DNA of 64,000 nt, from positions 1 through 64,000 of the forward strand of contig NZ_DATMGA010000014.1 of NCBI RefSeq assembly GCF_035555955.1, in the 5' to 3' direction. Below, piece after piece: positions 18,358-27,802 of the stretch. Source of the DNA: Eoetvoesia sp035555955 (GTDB taxonomy: Bacteria > Pseudomonadota > Gammaproteobacteria > Burkholderiales > Burkholderiaceae_B). Made by a program: the position numbers and the translations under genes. Position 1 is the first letter of the stretch; each line of letters opens with the position of its first letter. Below the pieces are notes generated by a model, which saw only the letters and a list, made by a program, of their open reading frames with translations, did no database searches and was not told the origin of the DNA.

Positions 18358-19371
18358 ATGGCAATTCGCGTAGCAATCAACGGCTATGGCCGTATCGGAC
18401 GCAACGTCCTGCGCGCTCACTACGAAGATGGCAAGAAGCACGATATTGAAATCGTGGCCATCAACGACCTGGGCGACCCCAAGACCAATGTCCATCTCAC
18501 CCGCTACGATACGGCGCACGGCAAGTTCCCGGGCACGGTCGAGGTCGATGGCGACTACATGGTGGTCAACGGCGACCGCATTCGCGTCCTCGCCAATCGC
18601 AACCCGGCCGAATTGCCGTGGGGCGAGCTGGGCGTCGACGTCGTGCTCGAGTGCACGGGCTTCTTCACCAGCAAGGAAAAGGCCGGCGCGCACCTGAAGG
18701 GCGGCGCCAAGAAGGTCATTATCTCGGCCCCTGGCGGCAAGGACGTCGACGCCACGGTTGTGTACGGCGTCAACCACAATGTGCTCAAGGCCAGCGACAC
18801 CGTCATCTCCAATGCTTCGTGCACGACCAACTGCCTGGCCCCGCTGGTTCAGCCCCTGCATGAAAAACTGGGCCTGCTCAATGGCTTGATGACCACCATC
18901 CACGCCTACACCAACGACCAGGTGCTTACCGACGTGTATCACTCCGACCTGCGCCGCGCGCGGTCGGCCACGCAAAACATGATCCCCACCAAGACCGGCG
19001 CAGCCTCGGCCGTCGGCCTGGTGCTGCCCGAGCTCAACGGCAAGCTCGACGGCTATGCCATGCGCGTGCCTACCATCAACGTTTCCATCGTCGACCTGAC
19101 CTTCGTGGCAAGCCGCGAAACCTCGGTGGAAGAAGTCAACGGCATTCTCAAGCAAGCCGCCAGCGCGGGCGCCCTGAAAGGCATCCTCGACTACAGCGAA
19201 GAGCCTCTGGTGTCGTCCGACTACAACCACACCACGGTGTCCAGCACCGTGGACGCCGGCCTTACCAAGGTGTCGGGCAATCTGGTCAAGGTATGCTCGT
19301 GGTACGACAACGAGTGGGGCTTCTCCAATCGCATGCTGGATACCACCGTGGCGCTGATGTCCGCCAAGTAA
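18358..19371 (+). CDS. gap: Glyceraldehyde-3-phosphate dehydrogenase, type I
   Basis: Interconverts glyceraldehyde-3-phosphate and 1,3-bisphosphoglycerate with NAD(P). The 337 residues show the Rossmann start INGYGRIGRNVLRA, the active-site cysteine C155 in SNASCTTNCLAP and the C-terminal SWYDNEWGFSNRM. AGGAG stands eight bases before the ATG. The short gap to tkt indicates one transcript. Confidence 0.97.
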   Translation: MAIRVAINGYGRIGRNVLRAHYEDGKKHDIEIVAINDLGDPKTNVHLTRYDTAHGKFPGTVEVDGDYMVVNGDRIRVLANRNPAELPWGELGVDVVLECTGFFTSKEKAGAHLKGGAKKVIISAPGGKDVDATVVYGVNHNVLKASDTVISNASCTTNCLAPLVQPLHEKLGLLNGLMTTIHAYTNDQVLTDVYHSDLRRARSATQNMIPTKTGAASAVGLVLPELNGKLDGYAMRVPTINVSIVDLTFVASRETSVEEVNGILKQAASAGALKGILDYSEEPLVSSDYNHTTVSSTVDAGLTKVSGNLVKVCSWYDNEWGFSNRMLDTTVALMSAK

Positions 19372-19456
19372 TTCCAGTCTTGTACAAGCCAAGGGCGGGG
19401 TATCCCGCCCTTGCTTCATTCCGCCATCTTTGCCATTGCGCTGCTATCTTCCCATT

Positions 19457-20656
19457 ATGTCCACAGTCAAAACCCTTACCGCCCTGGCCAAGGCCGATGC
19501 CTTGGCCGGCAAACGCGTTTTCATCCGCTCCGACCTGAACGTTCCGTTCGACGATACCGGCCGGATCTCCGAAGACACGCGCATTCGCGCATCGGTGCCG
19601 GCCATACGCATGGCGCTGGACGCCGGCGCCGCCGTAATGGTCACTTCCCATCTGGGCCGTCCCACCGAGGGCACGGTGGCCGACGCCGATACCTTGGCGC
19701 CGGTGGCCGCCCGGCTTTCGCAATTGCTGGGCCAGCCCGTGCCGGTGGTCAAGAACTGGGTCGATGGAGGTTTTTCCGTCGAACCCGGACAGGTCGTGCT
19801 GCTGGAAAACTGCCGCTGCAACGTGGGCGAGAAAAAAGACGACGATGCGCTGTCGCGCAAGATGGCCGCGCTGTGTGATGTGTATGTGAACGACGCGTTC
19901 GGCACGGCGCATCGCGCCGAGGCCACCACGCACGGCATCGCCCGCTATGCGCCGGTGGCATGCGCGGGCCCCTTGCTGGAGGCCGAGCTCGATGCCCTGG
20001 GCCGCGCCCTGGAAGAACCCAAGCGTCCCATGGTGGCCATCGTGGCCGGCTCCAAGGTGTCGACCAAGCTGTCCATCTTGCGCGCGCTGGCCGACAAGGT
20101 CGACCAGCTCGTGGTGGGCGGCGGCATTGCCAACACCTTCATGCTGGCCAAGGGCCTGGGCATCGGCAAGTCGCTGGCCGAGCCCGACCAGGTCGATCAG
20201 GCCGCGGCCGTCATCGACGTCATGCAACAGCGCGGGGCCGGCGTGCCGATTCCCGTCGATGTCGTGTGCGCCAAGTCGTTCGGCGCCGATGCTCCGGCCA
20301 CCATCAAGCCCGCGTCGGACGTGGCCGGCGACGACATGATTCTGGACATCGGCCCGCAGACCGCCGCGCAACTGGCCGGCATCCTGGAAAAAGCCGGCAC
20401 CATAGTCTGGAATGGTCCGGTCGGCGTGTTCGAATTCGACGCCTTCGCCAACGGCACCAAGGTCATCGCCCAGGCTATCGCCAAATCGCCGGCGTTTTCC
20501 ATTGCGGGGGGCGGCGACACCCTGGCGGCCATCGCCAAATACAATGTCGCCGACAAGGTCGGCTATATCTCGACCGGCGGCGGCGCCTTCCTGGAGTTCC
20601 TCGAGGGCAAGACCCTGCCCGCCGTCGAAATCCTGCAGCAGCGCGCCGAGGGCTAG
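19457..20656 (+). CDS. pgk: Phosphoglycerate kinase
   Basis: Transfers phosphate between 1,3-bisphosphoglycerate and ADP. The 399 residues show the N-domain motif FIRSDLNVPFDDTG, the HLGRP loop, LLENCRC and the C-domain nucleotide-binding GGGDTLAAI and STGGGAFLEFLEGK. ATG 19457 gives the normal MSTVKTL start; an upstream in-frame ATG at 19430 adds only non-conserved residues. It lies 85 bases after gap in the same direction. Confidence 0.96.
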   Translation: MSTVKTLTALAKADALAGKRVFIRSDLNVPFDDTGRISEDTRIRASVPAIRMALDAGAAVMVTSHLGRPTEGTVADADTLAPVAARLSQLLGQPVPVVKNWVDGGFSVEPGQVVLLENCRCNVGEKKDDDALSRKMAALCDVYVNDAFGTAHRAEATTHGIARYAPVACAGPLLEAELDALGRALEEPKRPMVAIVAGSKVSTKLSILRALADKVDQLVVGGGIANTFMLAKGLGIGKSLAEPDQVDQAAAVIDVMQQRGAGVPIPVDVVCAKSFGADAPATIKPASDVAGDDMILDIGPQTAAQLAGILEKAGTIVWNGPVGVFEFDAFANGTKVIAQAIAKSPAFSIAGGGDTLAAIAKYNVADKVGYISTGGGAFLEFLEGKTLPAVEILQQRAEG

Positions 20657-20743
20657 GCCGGCTGGCGTGTATAGGCCTCATCCTTTCGGAATGAAGATCA
20701 TGCGAGGGCGCCTCTTCGAAGCCTGCGGTTTTGGAAATAGGGG

Positions 20744-20777
20744 CGGAAAAGCTCCAGCGTGAAGCTGGAGCTTTCCG
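20744..20777 (+). terminator. Strong hairpin between pgk and mog
   Basis: Arms of 13-14 bases (around 20745-20758 and 20764-20777, core GCTCCAGC/GCTGGAGC with a single extra A) enclose a loop of five bases. It lies 88 bases after the pgk stop and 41 before the mog start. The T tract after it is only three bases long, so it may be a weak terminator, an attenuator or an mRNA-stabilising element rather than a full stop. Confidence 0.45.
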
Positions 20778-20817
20778 AAAGCAAAGTGCGTGCTTTGGGT
20801 TTTAGGAATTAACAATC

Positions 20818-21447
20818 ATGACTGAATCGTCCCGTTTGCTTCGTCGTCATCCCGACGATTTGCTGGTCGGCCTGGTGTCGGTTTCCGACCGGGCTTCCAG
20901 CGGCGTTTACGAAGACCAGGGCATCCCGGCCCTGCAGGAGTGGCTGAACGGGGCCTTGGTTAACGCGCCGCAATTCGCCACGCGGCTCATCCCCGACGAG
21001 GCGCAAGCCATTTCGGCGGCCCTGGCCGAGCTGGTCGACGAAGTCGGCTGCGACCTGGTGCTGACCACCGGAGGCACGGGGCCGGCGCGGCGCGACGTGA
21101 CACCCGAGGCCACGCTGGCGGTTGCCACCAAGGAAATGCCGGGGTTCGGCGAGCAGATGCGCCAGATCAGCCTGAAGTTCGTGCCCACGGCTATTTTGTC
21201 GAGGCAGGTGGCGGTCATCCGCGAAACCCCGGACCACGCCGCGCTCATCATCAATTTGCCCGGCCAGCCCAAAGCCATACGCGAAACCCTGGAAGGCCTG
21301 AAGGACGCCGAAGGCAAGCCGCTGGTGCCGGGGGTTTTCGCCGCCGTACCGTATTGCATCGACCTTATCGGCGGCCCATACATTGAAACCCGCGACGAAA
21401 TCGTCAAGGCCTTCCGGCCCAAGTCGGCCATTCGCAGCGCCAGCTAG
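20818..21447 (+). CDS. mog: Molybdopterin adenylyltransferase
   Basis: Adenylates molybdopterin before molybdenum insertion. The 209 residues belong to the MoaB/Mog fold. Motifs are VGLVSVSDRASSGVYEDQG at the N-terminus, LVLTTGGTGPARRDVTPEAT in the middle and the acidic-site LIINLPGQPKAIRETLEGL. The length (209) and motif spacing fit Mog better than the shorter MoaB. It sits between pgk and fba, where many Burkholderiales carry pyruvate kinase, so its placement in a glycolytic run is unusual. Confidence 0.88.
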   Translation: MTESSRLLRRHPDDLLVGLVSVSDRASSGVYEDQGIPALQEWLNGALVNAPQFATRLIPDEAQAISAALAELVDEVGCDLVLTTGGTGPARRDVTPEATLAVATKEMPGFGEQMRQISLKFVPTAILSRQVAVIRETPDHAALIINLPGQPKAIRETLEGLKDAEGKPLVPGVFAAVPYCIDLIGGPYIETRDEIVKAFRPKSAIRSAS

Positions 21448-21486
21448 CCTGAACGTTTTGTATCAGGAATTCATCGTACGTTCAGG
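21448..21486. repeat. Inverted repeat between mog and fba
   Basis: CCTGAACGT (21448-21456) and ACGTTCAGG (21478-21486) are perfect nine-base arms around a 21-base loop. The left arm starts right after the mog stop. It could be a transcript hairpin ending mog or a regulator-binding site for fba; no T tract follows, so a simple terminator is not supported. Confidence 0.4.
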
Positions 21487-21549
21487 TAAAATGTTAGCTA
21501 TAACCAATTAGCTACTCCTTATTAATCATTGCTTCCTGGAGGCCCACTC

Positions 21550-22614
21550 ATGGCCCTTGTTTCTATGCGCCAGTTGCTCGACCATGCAGCTGAAAATGGC
21601 TATGGCATTCCCGCGTTCAACGTCAACAACCTCGAGCAGGTGCAGGCCATCATGGAAGCTGCGGCCGAGACCGACAGCCCGGTCATCATGCAGGCGTCGG
21701 CCGGCGCGCGCAAATACGCGGGCGAGGGCTTTCTTAAGCTGCTCATCCAGGCCGCCGTCGATACCTATCCGCACCTGCCGGTCGTCATGCACCAGGATCA
21801 CGGTCAGTCGCCCGCCATCTGCCAGGGCGCCATCGACCTGGGCTTCAGCAGTGTGATGATGGACGGCTCGCTAAAGGAAGACGGCAAGACCATCGCCGAG
21901 TACGAATACAACCTCGACGTCACCCGCAAGGTCGTCGGCATGGCCCATAAGCTGGGCGTGACCGTCGAAGGCGAGCTGGGCTGCCTGGGGTCGCTCGAAA
22001 CCATGCAGGGCGACAAGGAAGACGGCCACGGCGCCGACGGCAAGCTCACCATGGACCAGCTGCTTACCGATCCTGAACAGGCCGCCGATTTCGTGCGCCA
22101 GACCCAGCTCGACGCCCTGGCCATCGCCATCGGCACCAGCCATGGCGCCTACAAGTTCTCGCGCAAGCCCACCGGCGACATCCTTTCGATTTCCCGCATC
22201 AAGGAAATCCACCAGCGCCTGCCCAACACCCATCTGGTCATGCATGGCAGCTCCAGCGTGCCTCAGGAGCTGCTGGCCGAGATCCGCCAGTTCGGCGGCG
22301 ACATGAAGGAAACCTACGGCGTGCCCGTCGAGGAAATCCAGGAAGCCATCAAGTTCGGCGTGCGCAAAGTCAATATCGACACCGACATCCGCCTGGCCAT
22401 GACCGGGGCCATCCGCCGCTTCATGGCCGAAAACCCGTCCAAGTTCGACCCGCGCGAATACCTCAAGCCGGCCCGCCTGGCGGCCAAGGAAGTCTGCAAG
22501 CAGCGCTACGAACAGTTCGGCACAGCCGGCAATGCCAGCAAGATCAAGCCGGTGCCGCTTGGCGACATGGCTCAAAAATACGCGGCGGGCGAACTCAAGC
22601 AGGTGGTGCAATAA
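21550..22614 (+). CDS. fba: Fructose-bisphosphate aldolase, class II
   Basis: Zinc-dependent aldolase joining glycolysis, gluconeogenesis and, if present, the Calvin cycle. The 354 residues show MHQDHGQSP (zinc histidine), LGCLGSLE and the VMHGSSSVPQELL segment. ATG 21550 follows TGGAGG at seven or eight bases and gives the usual MALVSMRQLLDHA start; an upstream in-frame start at 21529 is less likely. Its stop abuts the purC start directly. Confidence 0.96.
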   Translation: MALVSMRQLLDHAAENGYGIPAFNVNNLEQVQAIMEAAAETDSPVIMQASAGARKYAGEGFLKLLIQAAVDTYPHLPVVMHQDHGQSPAICQGAIDLGFSSVMMDGSLKEDGKTIAEYEYNLDVTRKVVGMAHKLGVTVEGELGCLGSLETMQGDKEDGHGADGKLTMDQLLTDPEQAADFVRQTQLDALAIAIGTSHGAYKFSRKPTGDILSISRIKEIHQRLPNTHLVMHGSSSVPQELLAEIRQFGGDMKETYGVPVEEIQEAIKFGVRKVNIDTDIRLAMTGAIRRFMAENPSKFDPREYLKPARLAAKEVCKQRYEQFGTAGNASKIKPVPLGDMAQKYAAGELKQVVQ

Positions 22615-23496
22615 ATGCCTGCTGCCCTGCATGAATCAGGCATCAAGTCCCTGCCCTTGCTGGGGCGCGGCAAGGTGCGCGATATGTATGCCGTCGGCGA
22701 CGACAAGCTGCTTATCGTAGCGTCCGACCGTATTTCCGCGTTCGACGTCATTCTGGACGACCCCATTCCGGGCAAAGGCCAGGTACTGACCGAGCTTACC
22801 GAGTTCTGGCTTGAAAAACTGGCCCATGTCGTGCCCAATCATTCCACAGGCATCGACCCGTGCGACGTTGTCGCCGCCGACGAGCGCGATCAGGTCAAGG
22901 GGCGCGCCATGGTGGTCAAGCGCCTGAAGCCCGTATTGGTAGAGGCCGTGGCGCGCGGCTATCTCATCGGCTCGGGCTGGAAAGACTACCAGGCCAGCGG
23001 CGCGGTGTGCGGCGTAGCCTTGCCGGCCGGCTTGCGCCAGGCCAGCCGCCTGCCCGAACCCATCTTCACGCCGGCCGCCAAGGCCGAGTTCGGCTCGCAC
23101 GACGAGAACGTGGACTTTGCCCACGTGGTGCGCGAAGTCGGCCAGGAAATGGCCGAACGCATACGCGCCATCACCTTGCAGCTTTACATCGAAGCTTCGG
23201 AGTTTGCCGCGACCAAGGGCATCATCATCGCCGATACCAAGTTCGAGTTCGGGCTCGACGAGCAAGGCCAGTTGCACCTCATGGACGAAGTCCTGACCCC
23301 GGACTCCTCGCGTTTCTGGCCCGCTTCCGAGTATGCCGAGGGCATCAGCCCGCCGTCGTTCGACAAGCAGTTCGTGCGCGACTGGCTGGAAACCCAGGTC
23401 TGGGACAAAACCCCGCCGGCGCCGCGCTTGCCCGCCAGCGTCCTGGAAAAAACCGCGGCCAAGTATCGTGAAGCCGTGACCCGCCTGACAAGCTGA
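22615..23496 (+). CDS. purC: Phosphoribosylaminoimidazole-succinocarboxamide synthase
   Basis: Couples aspartate to CAIR with ATP to make SAICAR (purine synthesis). The 293 residues match the family, with GRGKVRDMYAVGDDKLLIVASDRISAFD at the start and the DTKFEFG and EVLTPDSSRFWP motifs. The ATG begins at the first base after the fba stop, so it is translated from the fba transcript and linked to central carbon genes. Confidence 0.97.
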   Translation: MPAALHESGIKSLPLLGRGKVRDMYAVGDDKLLIVASDRISAFDVILDDPIPGKGQVLTELTEFWLEKLAHVVPNHSTGIDPCDVVAADERDQVKGRAMVVKRLKPVLVEAVARGYLIGSGWKDYQASGAVCGVALPAGLRQASRLPEPIFTPAAKAEFGSHDENVDFAHVVREVGQEMAERIRAITLQLYIEASEFAATKGIIIADTKFEFGLDEQGQLHLMDEVLTPDSSRFWPASEYAEGISPPSFDKQFVRDWLETQVWDKTPPAPRLPASVLEKTAAKYREAVTRLTS

Positions 23497-23506
23497 CGGA
23501 GGCCGC

Positions 23507-24031
23507 ATGACATCCATCGACACGCAAGACGGCGCGACGCCCGTGGTAGGCATTATCATGGGCTCGTCCAGCGACTGGGACATCATGAAGAACGCCGCCG
23601 CCATGCTCGAAGAGTTCGAGGTGCCGCACGAACTGCGTGTCATCTCGGCGCATCGCATGCCGCACGACATGGCCGATTACGGCGCTGCGGCGGCAGGCCG
23701 CGGCTTGCGGGCGATTATCGCCGGCGCGGGCGGCGCGGCGCACTTGCCGGGCATGATGGCTGCGCTGACGCCGGTTCCCGTGTACGGGGTTCCGGTTCCT
23801 TCCAAATACCTGCGTGGCGAGGATTCGCTGCTGTCCATCGTGCAGATGCCCAAGGGCGTGCCGGTGGCCACGTTCGCCATCGGCGAAGCCGGCGCGGCCA
23901 ATGCCGCGCTGCACGCCATTGCCTGCCTGGCCACGACCGACGCGGCGCTGCGCGCTAAACTGGAAGCATTTCGCGCCCGCCAGACCGAGGCCGCGCGCGG
24001 CATGGTGATTCCGCCGCACGTTAATATTTAG
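23507..24031 (+). CDS. purE: N5-carboxyaminoimidazole ribonucleotide mutase
   Basis: Converts N5-CAIR to CAIR. The 174 residues show GIIMGSSSDWDIMKNA, the SAHRMP substrate loop and the AGGAAHLPGM signature (here GAGGAAHLPGMMAALT). GGAGG precedes the ATG. It lies ten bases after purC and 82 before purK, the partner enzyme that makes its substrate. Confidence 0.97.
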   Translation: MTSIDTQDGATPVVGIIMGSSSDWDIMKNAAAMLEEFEVPHELRVISAHRMPHDMADYGAAAAGRGLRAIIAGAGGAAHLPGMMAALTPVPVYGVPVPSKYLRGEDSLLSIVQMPKGVPVATFAIGEAGAANAALHAIACLATTDAALRAKLEAFRARQTEAARGMVIPPHVNI

Positions 24032-24113
24032 TTCAGGCCTGCGCGGCCTGCCGCCGTCCAGGCTGCGCGTCGCGCAGCCGGCGGCCATTACCATTGATTA
24101 TTCCGGATTACCT

Positions 24114-25292
24114 ATGAACCAACCCGCAAGCTCGTATTCGATTGCGCCAGGAGACTGGCTGGGCATCGTGGGGGGCGGGCAATTGGGGCGTATGTTCTGC
24201 CATGCGGCGCAAAGCCTGGGCTACAAGGTGGCGGTGCTCGAGCCGGCTGCGCCGTGTCCGGCCGGGGTCGCCGCCGACCTGCACATTCGGGCCGATTATG
24301 ACGACGTGCAGGCGCTGGATCGTCTTTCCGCCCTTTGCCGCGCGGTAACCACCGAGTTCGAGAACGTGCCGGCGCAAAGCCTGGAACGCCTGGCGCAAAA
24401 CAGCCGGGTGTGTCCGGCGGCCGATGCGGTGGCCATCGTGCAGGACCGCATCCGTGAAAAAGCCTTCATCCACAGCATGGGCGTCCCGGTGGCGCCACAT
24501 GCCCCCATACTTGCCGCGGACGATCTCGCGGCGGCCCCCGAGACGCTGTTCCCGGGCATACTCAAGGCGGCGCGCCTGGGCTACGATGGCAAGGGGCAGG
24601 TCCGGGTCGGCACGCGCGAGGAAGCCCTGCAGGCTTTTGCCGGCTTCAAGGGCGCGGCCTGCGTGCTCGAAGCGCTGATGCCCCTGGATTTCGAGATTTC
24701 CATCGTCATGGCGCGCGGCCTGGATGGCAAGACGGTGGTCTATGCGCCCGCCACCAACGAGCATCGCGACGGCATCCTGGCGGTGTCGGCGGTGCCGGCC
24801 CAGGTGGCCGCCGAACACCAGCCGTTGTACGAGCAGGCCACGAACGCGGCGCTGCGCATCGCCGAAGGCCTGGATTATTGCGGCGTGCTGTGCGTGGAGT
24901 TTTTCGTGCTGCGCGACGGCCGCCTGCTCGCCAACGAAATCGCGCCCCGGCCGCACAATAGCGGCCATTACACCATGAACGCGTGCGTCAGCAGCCAGTT
25001 CGAACAGCAAGCCCGCGCCATGGCGGGCCTGCCGCTGGGCGCCACCGATAATCTATGCGCCTGCGTCATGCTCAACGTCCTGGGCGATGTCTGGTTCGAC
25101 GCGGCGGACGCGCTGTGCGAACCGGATTGGCCGGCGGTGTTGGCCGAGCCCGCCGCCAAATTGCATTTGTATGGCAAGGTCGAGGCGCGCCGCGGCCGCA
25201 AGATGGGCCATGTGAACGTGCTGGGCGCGTCGCTGGACGAGGCGCGGGAGGCTGCTGCGCGGGTTGCCGCCACCCTGGGCATCCGGTTCTGA
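24114..25292 (+). CDS. purK: N5-carboxyaminoimidazole ribonucleotide synthase
   Basis: ATP-grasp enzyme that carboxylates AIR with bicarbonate. The 392 residues show IVGGGQLGRMFCHAAQSLGY at the N-terminus, the TEFENVP motif, the ATP-grasp core (GILKAARLGYDGKGQ) and NEIAPRPHNSGHYT. The TGA is followed two bases later by the start of the sua5 gene. A short GC-rich hairpin (24060-24078) lies upstream, between purE and purK. Confidence 0.97.
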   Translation: MNQPASSYSIAPGDWLGIVGGGQLGRMFCHAAQSLGYKVAVLEPAAPCPAGVAADLHIRADYDDVQALDRLSALCRAVTTEFENVPAQSLERLAQNSRVCPAADAVAIVQDRIREKAFIHSMGVPVAPHAPILAADDLAAAPETLFPGILKAARLGYDGKGQVRVGTREEALQAFAGFKGAACVLEALMPLDFEISIVMARGLDGKTVVYAPATNEHRDGILAVSAVPAQVAAEHQPLYEQATNAALRIAEGLDYCGVLCVEFFVLRDGRLLANEIAPRPHNSGHYTMNACVSSQFEQQARAMAGLPLGATDNLCACVMLNVLGDVWFDAADALCEPDWPAVLAEPAAKLHLYGKVEARRGRKMGHVNVLGASLDEAREAAARVAATLGIRF

Positions 25293-25294
25293 CC

Positions 25295-26323
25295 ATGGCG
25301 GATTTCCACGATACACCCTCCGGGCATGAACTGCGGCGGGCGGCCGAGCAGTTGCTGGCGGGCGGTCTGGTGGCGTTTCCCACCGAAACGGTCTACGGGC
25401 TTGGCGGCGATGCCGAGAATCCCGAGGCTATTGCCCGCATTTACGCCGCCAAGGGCCGGCCCGCCAATCATCCCGTCATCGTTCATCTGGCCCCGCAGAG
25501 CAGCGTGGATTACTGGGCACGCTCGGTTCCCCCGCAGGCCCGAGCCTTGATCGAGGCTTTCTGGCCCGGCCCGCTCACGCTGATTCTGCCACGCGCTTCG
25601 CGTATCCCCGATGCCGTCAGCGGAGGGCAGGACAGCATAGGGCTGCGCTGCCCGTCGCATTCGGTCGCCCAGGCCTTGCTGCAAGAGTTCTCGCGCCGCA
25701 AGCCGGGCGGGCAGGGGGGGGTTGCCGCGCCCTCGGCCAACAAGTTCGGCCAGGTTTCCCCCACCCGCGCCGAGCACGTGCGCGCGGAGTTTCCCGAGCT
25801 TTTCCCCGAGCGCCTGATGGTGCTGGAAGGCGGGCAATCCGAGGTCGGCATCGAATCGACGATTCTGGATCTATCGCGCATCGAGCAGGGAATCGGCCCG
25901 GTGCTGCTGCGGCCCGGCCATGTTTCGGCGGCGCAGCTGGCCGAAGTACTGGGCGCTGAAATCGCCAGCCCCGACGCCGCGGCGCCTCGCGTATCGGGTT
26001 CGTTGAAGGCCCACTATGCGCCGCGCACGCCGCTTCTGCTATTGCCGCGCCAACGCCTGCTCGATGAAGCGGAGCGGGGCGCGGGGCAGGGCGAACGCAT
26101 TGCCGCCGTGGTGTTCGACACTCAGGATTTGCCGGCCTGGCCCGGTGTGGACTGGCTTGCGGCCTCGTCCAGCCCCGATGTCTACGCCAGCGCGCTGTAC
26201 GCGTTGCTGCGCGACCTGGATGGCGGGGGCTATGCCCGCATTCTGGTCGAGCAGCCCCCCGCGGATGCGGCCTGGCTGGCGGTGAACGACCGTATCGGCC
26301 GCGCCGCCGCCGCCTTTCTTTGA
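25295..26323 (+). CDS. L-threonylcarbamoyladenylate synthase (Sua5 form)
   Basis: Makes threonylcarbamoyl-AMP for the t6A37 modification of ANN-decoding tRNAs. The 342 residues comprise a YrdC-like domain (residues about 12-205, with FPTETVYGLGG, AAKGRPANHP and PSANKFGQVSPT) and a C-terminal Sua5 domain joined by SGSLKAHYAPRTP. This makes it the long Sua5 type rather than the short TsaC. Start ATG 25295 is two bases after the purK stop. It is the last gene of the run and converges with livF at 13 bases. Confidence 0.93.
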   Translation: MADFHDTPSGHELRRAAEQLLAGGLVAFPTETVYGLGGDAENPEAIARIYAAKGRPANHPVIVHLAPQSSVDYWARSVPPQARALIEAFWPGPLTLILPRASRIPDAVSGGQDSIGLRCPSHSVAQALLQEFSRRKPGGQGGVAAPSANKFGQVSPTRAEHVRAEFPELFPERLMVLEGGQSEVGIESTILDLSRIEQGIGPVLLRPGHVSAAQLAEVLGAEIASPDAAAPRVSGSLKAHYAPRTPLLLLPRQRLLDEAERGAGQGERIAAVVFDTQDLPAWPGVDWLAASSSPDVYASALYALLRDLDGGGYARILVEQPPADAAWLAVNDRIGRAAAAFL

Positions 26324-26336
26324 GCTTTGGCCTGGG

Positions 26337-27047
26337 CTAGACACCCAAGTAGCGGGTCAGCAGATCGGTTTGCTGCGACAGCGACGCGCTGTCTTTTTCT
26401 TCGACGACATTGCCTTTTTCCAGGACGACGCAGCGGTCGGTGTGCGCCAGCACCTTGCGGTAGTTGCGGTCGACGATTAGCGTGGAGACGCCTGTTTCGC
26501 GGATGGTGCCGATGATGCGCCAGATCTCGGCGATGATCAGCGGCGCCAGGCCCTCGGTGGCTTCATCGAGAATGAGCACGTCGGGGTTGGTCATGAGGGC
26601 GCGGCCGATGGCCAGCATTTGCTGTTCGCCGCCCGATAGCTGCTGCCCGCCGTGGGCCAGCCTTTCGGTCAGGCGCGGAAAGGTTTGCAGCACGCGCTCG
26701 TAGGTCCAGTCGTTGCGACCCTCGAAGCCGGGCCTGGCCGCGACCAGCAGGTTCTCGCGGACGTTGAGATTGGGGAATATGCCGCGACCTTCGGGAACGT
26801 AGGCGATACCCAGCCTGGAGACCTGGTAGGGCGCCGCGCGCGTGCAGTTCTTACCGCGCACGCTGATGTTGCCGCTGGCTGGCGCGACATGGCCCAGTAT
26901 GGTGCGGATGAGCGTGCTTTTGCCCATGCCGTTGCGGCCCAGCAGGCCGATGGATTCGCCCGCCTCGATCCGCAGGTCGACGCCGTGCAGGATATGGCTT
27001 TCGCCGTAATAGGTGTGCAGCCCTTGAGCCTGGATCAACGCGCTCAT
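26337..27047 (-). CDS. livF: Branched-chain-type ABC transporter ATPase (LivF-like)
   Basis: One of the two ATPases of a hydrophobic-amino-acid-type ABC importer. The 236 residues contain Walker A GRNGMGKST, the signature LSGGEQQMLAIGRAL and Walker B DVLILDEATEGL. Four-base overlap with the upstream livG (27044-27047). Linkage to the bclA/box genes suggests that the imported compound is benzoate or a related aromatic acid, not an amino acid; this is inference from context. Confidence 0.92.
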   Translation of the reverse strand: MSALIQAQGLHTYYGESHILHGVDLRIEAGESIGLLGRNGMGKSTLIRTILGHVAPASGNISVRGKNCTRAAPYQVSRLGIAYVPEGRGIFPNLNVRENLLVAARPGFEGRNDWTYERVLQTFPRLTERLAHGGQQLSGGEQQMLAIGRALMTNPDVLILDEATEGLAPLIIAEIWRIIGTIRETGVSTLIVDRNYRKVLAHTDRCVVLEKGNVVEEKDSASLSQQTDLLTRYLGV

Positions 27048-27793
27048 TCGTCGTCTCCGAGGTAGGCTGTTTGAACCTGGGGGTCGTTGCGTATGCTGTC
27101 GGGATTGCCGTGGGCGATGACGCCGCCGTTTACCATGACCGTGATGATGTCGGAAATTTTGAAGACGGCATCCATATCGTGTTCGACCAGCAAAATGGCC
27201 AGGTCGGATTTAAGGGAGTCGAGCAGGCCCAGCATGCGTTCGGTTTCTTCGGGGCCCATGCCCGCCAGTGGTTCGTCCAGCAGCAGGATTTTGGGATGCG
27301 TGGACAGGCCCATGGCGATTTCGAGCTGGCGCTTGCCGCCGTGCGACAGCAGGCCCGCGACGCGCTTGCTTTCGTTGGCCAGCCCCGCAAGCTCGAGGGC
27401 CCGGTCGGCCGCTTCGTTGCTGAAGGCGCAGTGCTTGGCCGCGCTGGTCCAGTTCCAGAATTTTTGCCGGTTGGCCTGCGCGGTCAGCCGGCAGTTCTCG
27501 TGGACGGTGAGGCTGGGGAAGATGGTGGTGCGCTGATAGCTGCGTCCCAGGCCCGCGCGCGCCCGCCGGGGCTGCGACCACGCCGTGATGTTGGCGTCGT
27601 TCATGAAGATGGTGCCCTCGTTGGGGGCGAGTTCGCCGGACAGAATGCTGACCAGGGTGGACTTGCCCGCGCCATTGGTGCCGATGACGGCGTGTACAAA
27701 ACCCAGGGGCAGGTCGATGGACACGTTGTCGATGGCCGTGAGGCCGCCGAAACGGCGTGTGATGTTCTTTGCGGATAGGAGTATTTGAGTCAT
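27044..27793 (-). CDS. livG: Branched-chain-type ABC transporter ATPase (LivG-like)
   Basis: The second ATPase of the importer, 249 residues. Walker A GTNGAGKSTL is near residue 38. The signature region reads LLSHGGKRQLEIAMGLS, so the usual SGG is SHGG here, as is common in LivG. Walker B is ILLLDEPLAGMGPEE. It overlaps livF by four bases and follows livM by nine, so the transporter genes are co-translated. Confidence 0.92.
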   Translation of the reverse strand: MTQILLSAKNITRRFGGLTAIDNVSIDLPLGFVHAVIGTNGAGKSTLVSILSGELAPNEGTIFMNDANITAWSQPRRARAGLGRSYQRTTIFPSLTVHENCRLTAQANRQKFWNWTSAAKHCAFSNEAADRALELAGLANESKRVAGLLSHGGKRQLEIAMGLSTHPKILLLDEPLAGMGPEETERMLGLLDSLKSDLAILLVEHDMDAVFKISDIITVMVNGGVIAHGNPDSIRNDPQVQTAYLGDDE

Positions 27794-27802
27794 GCTTGCC
27801 GC

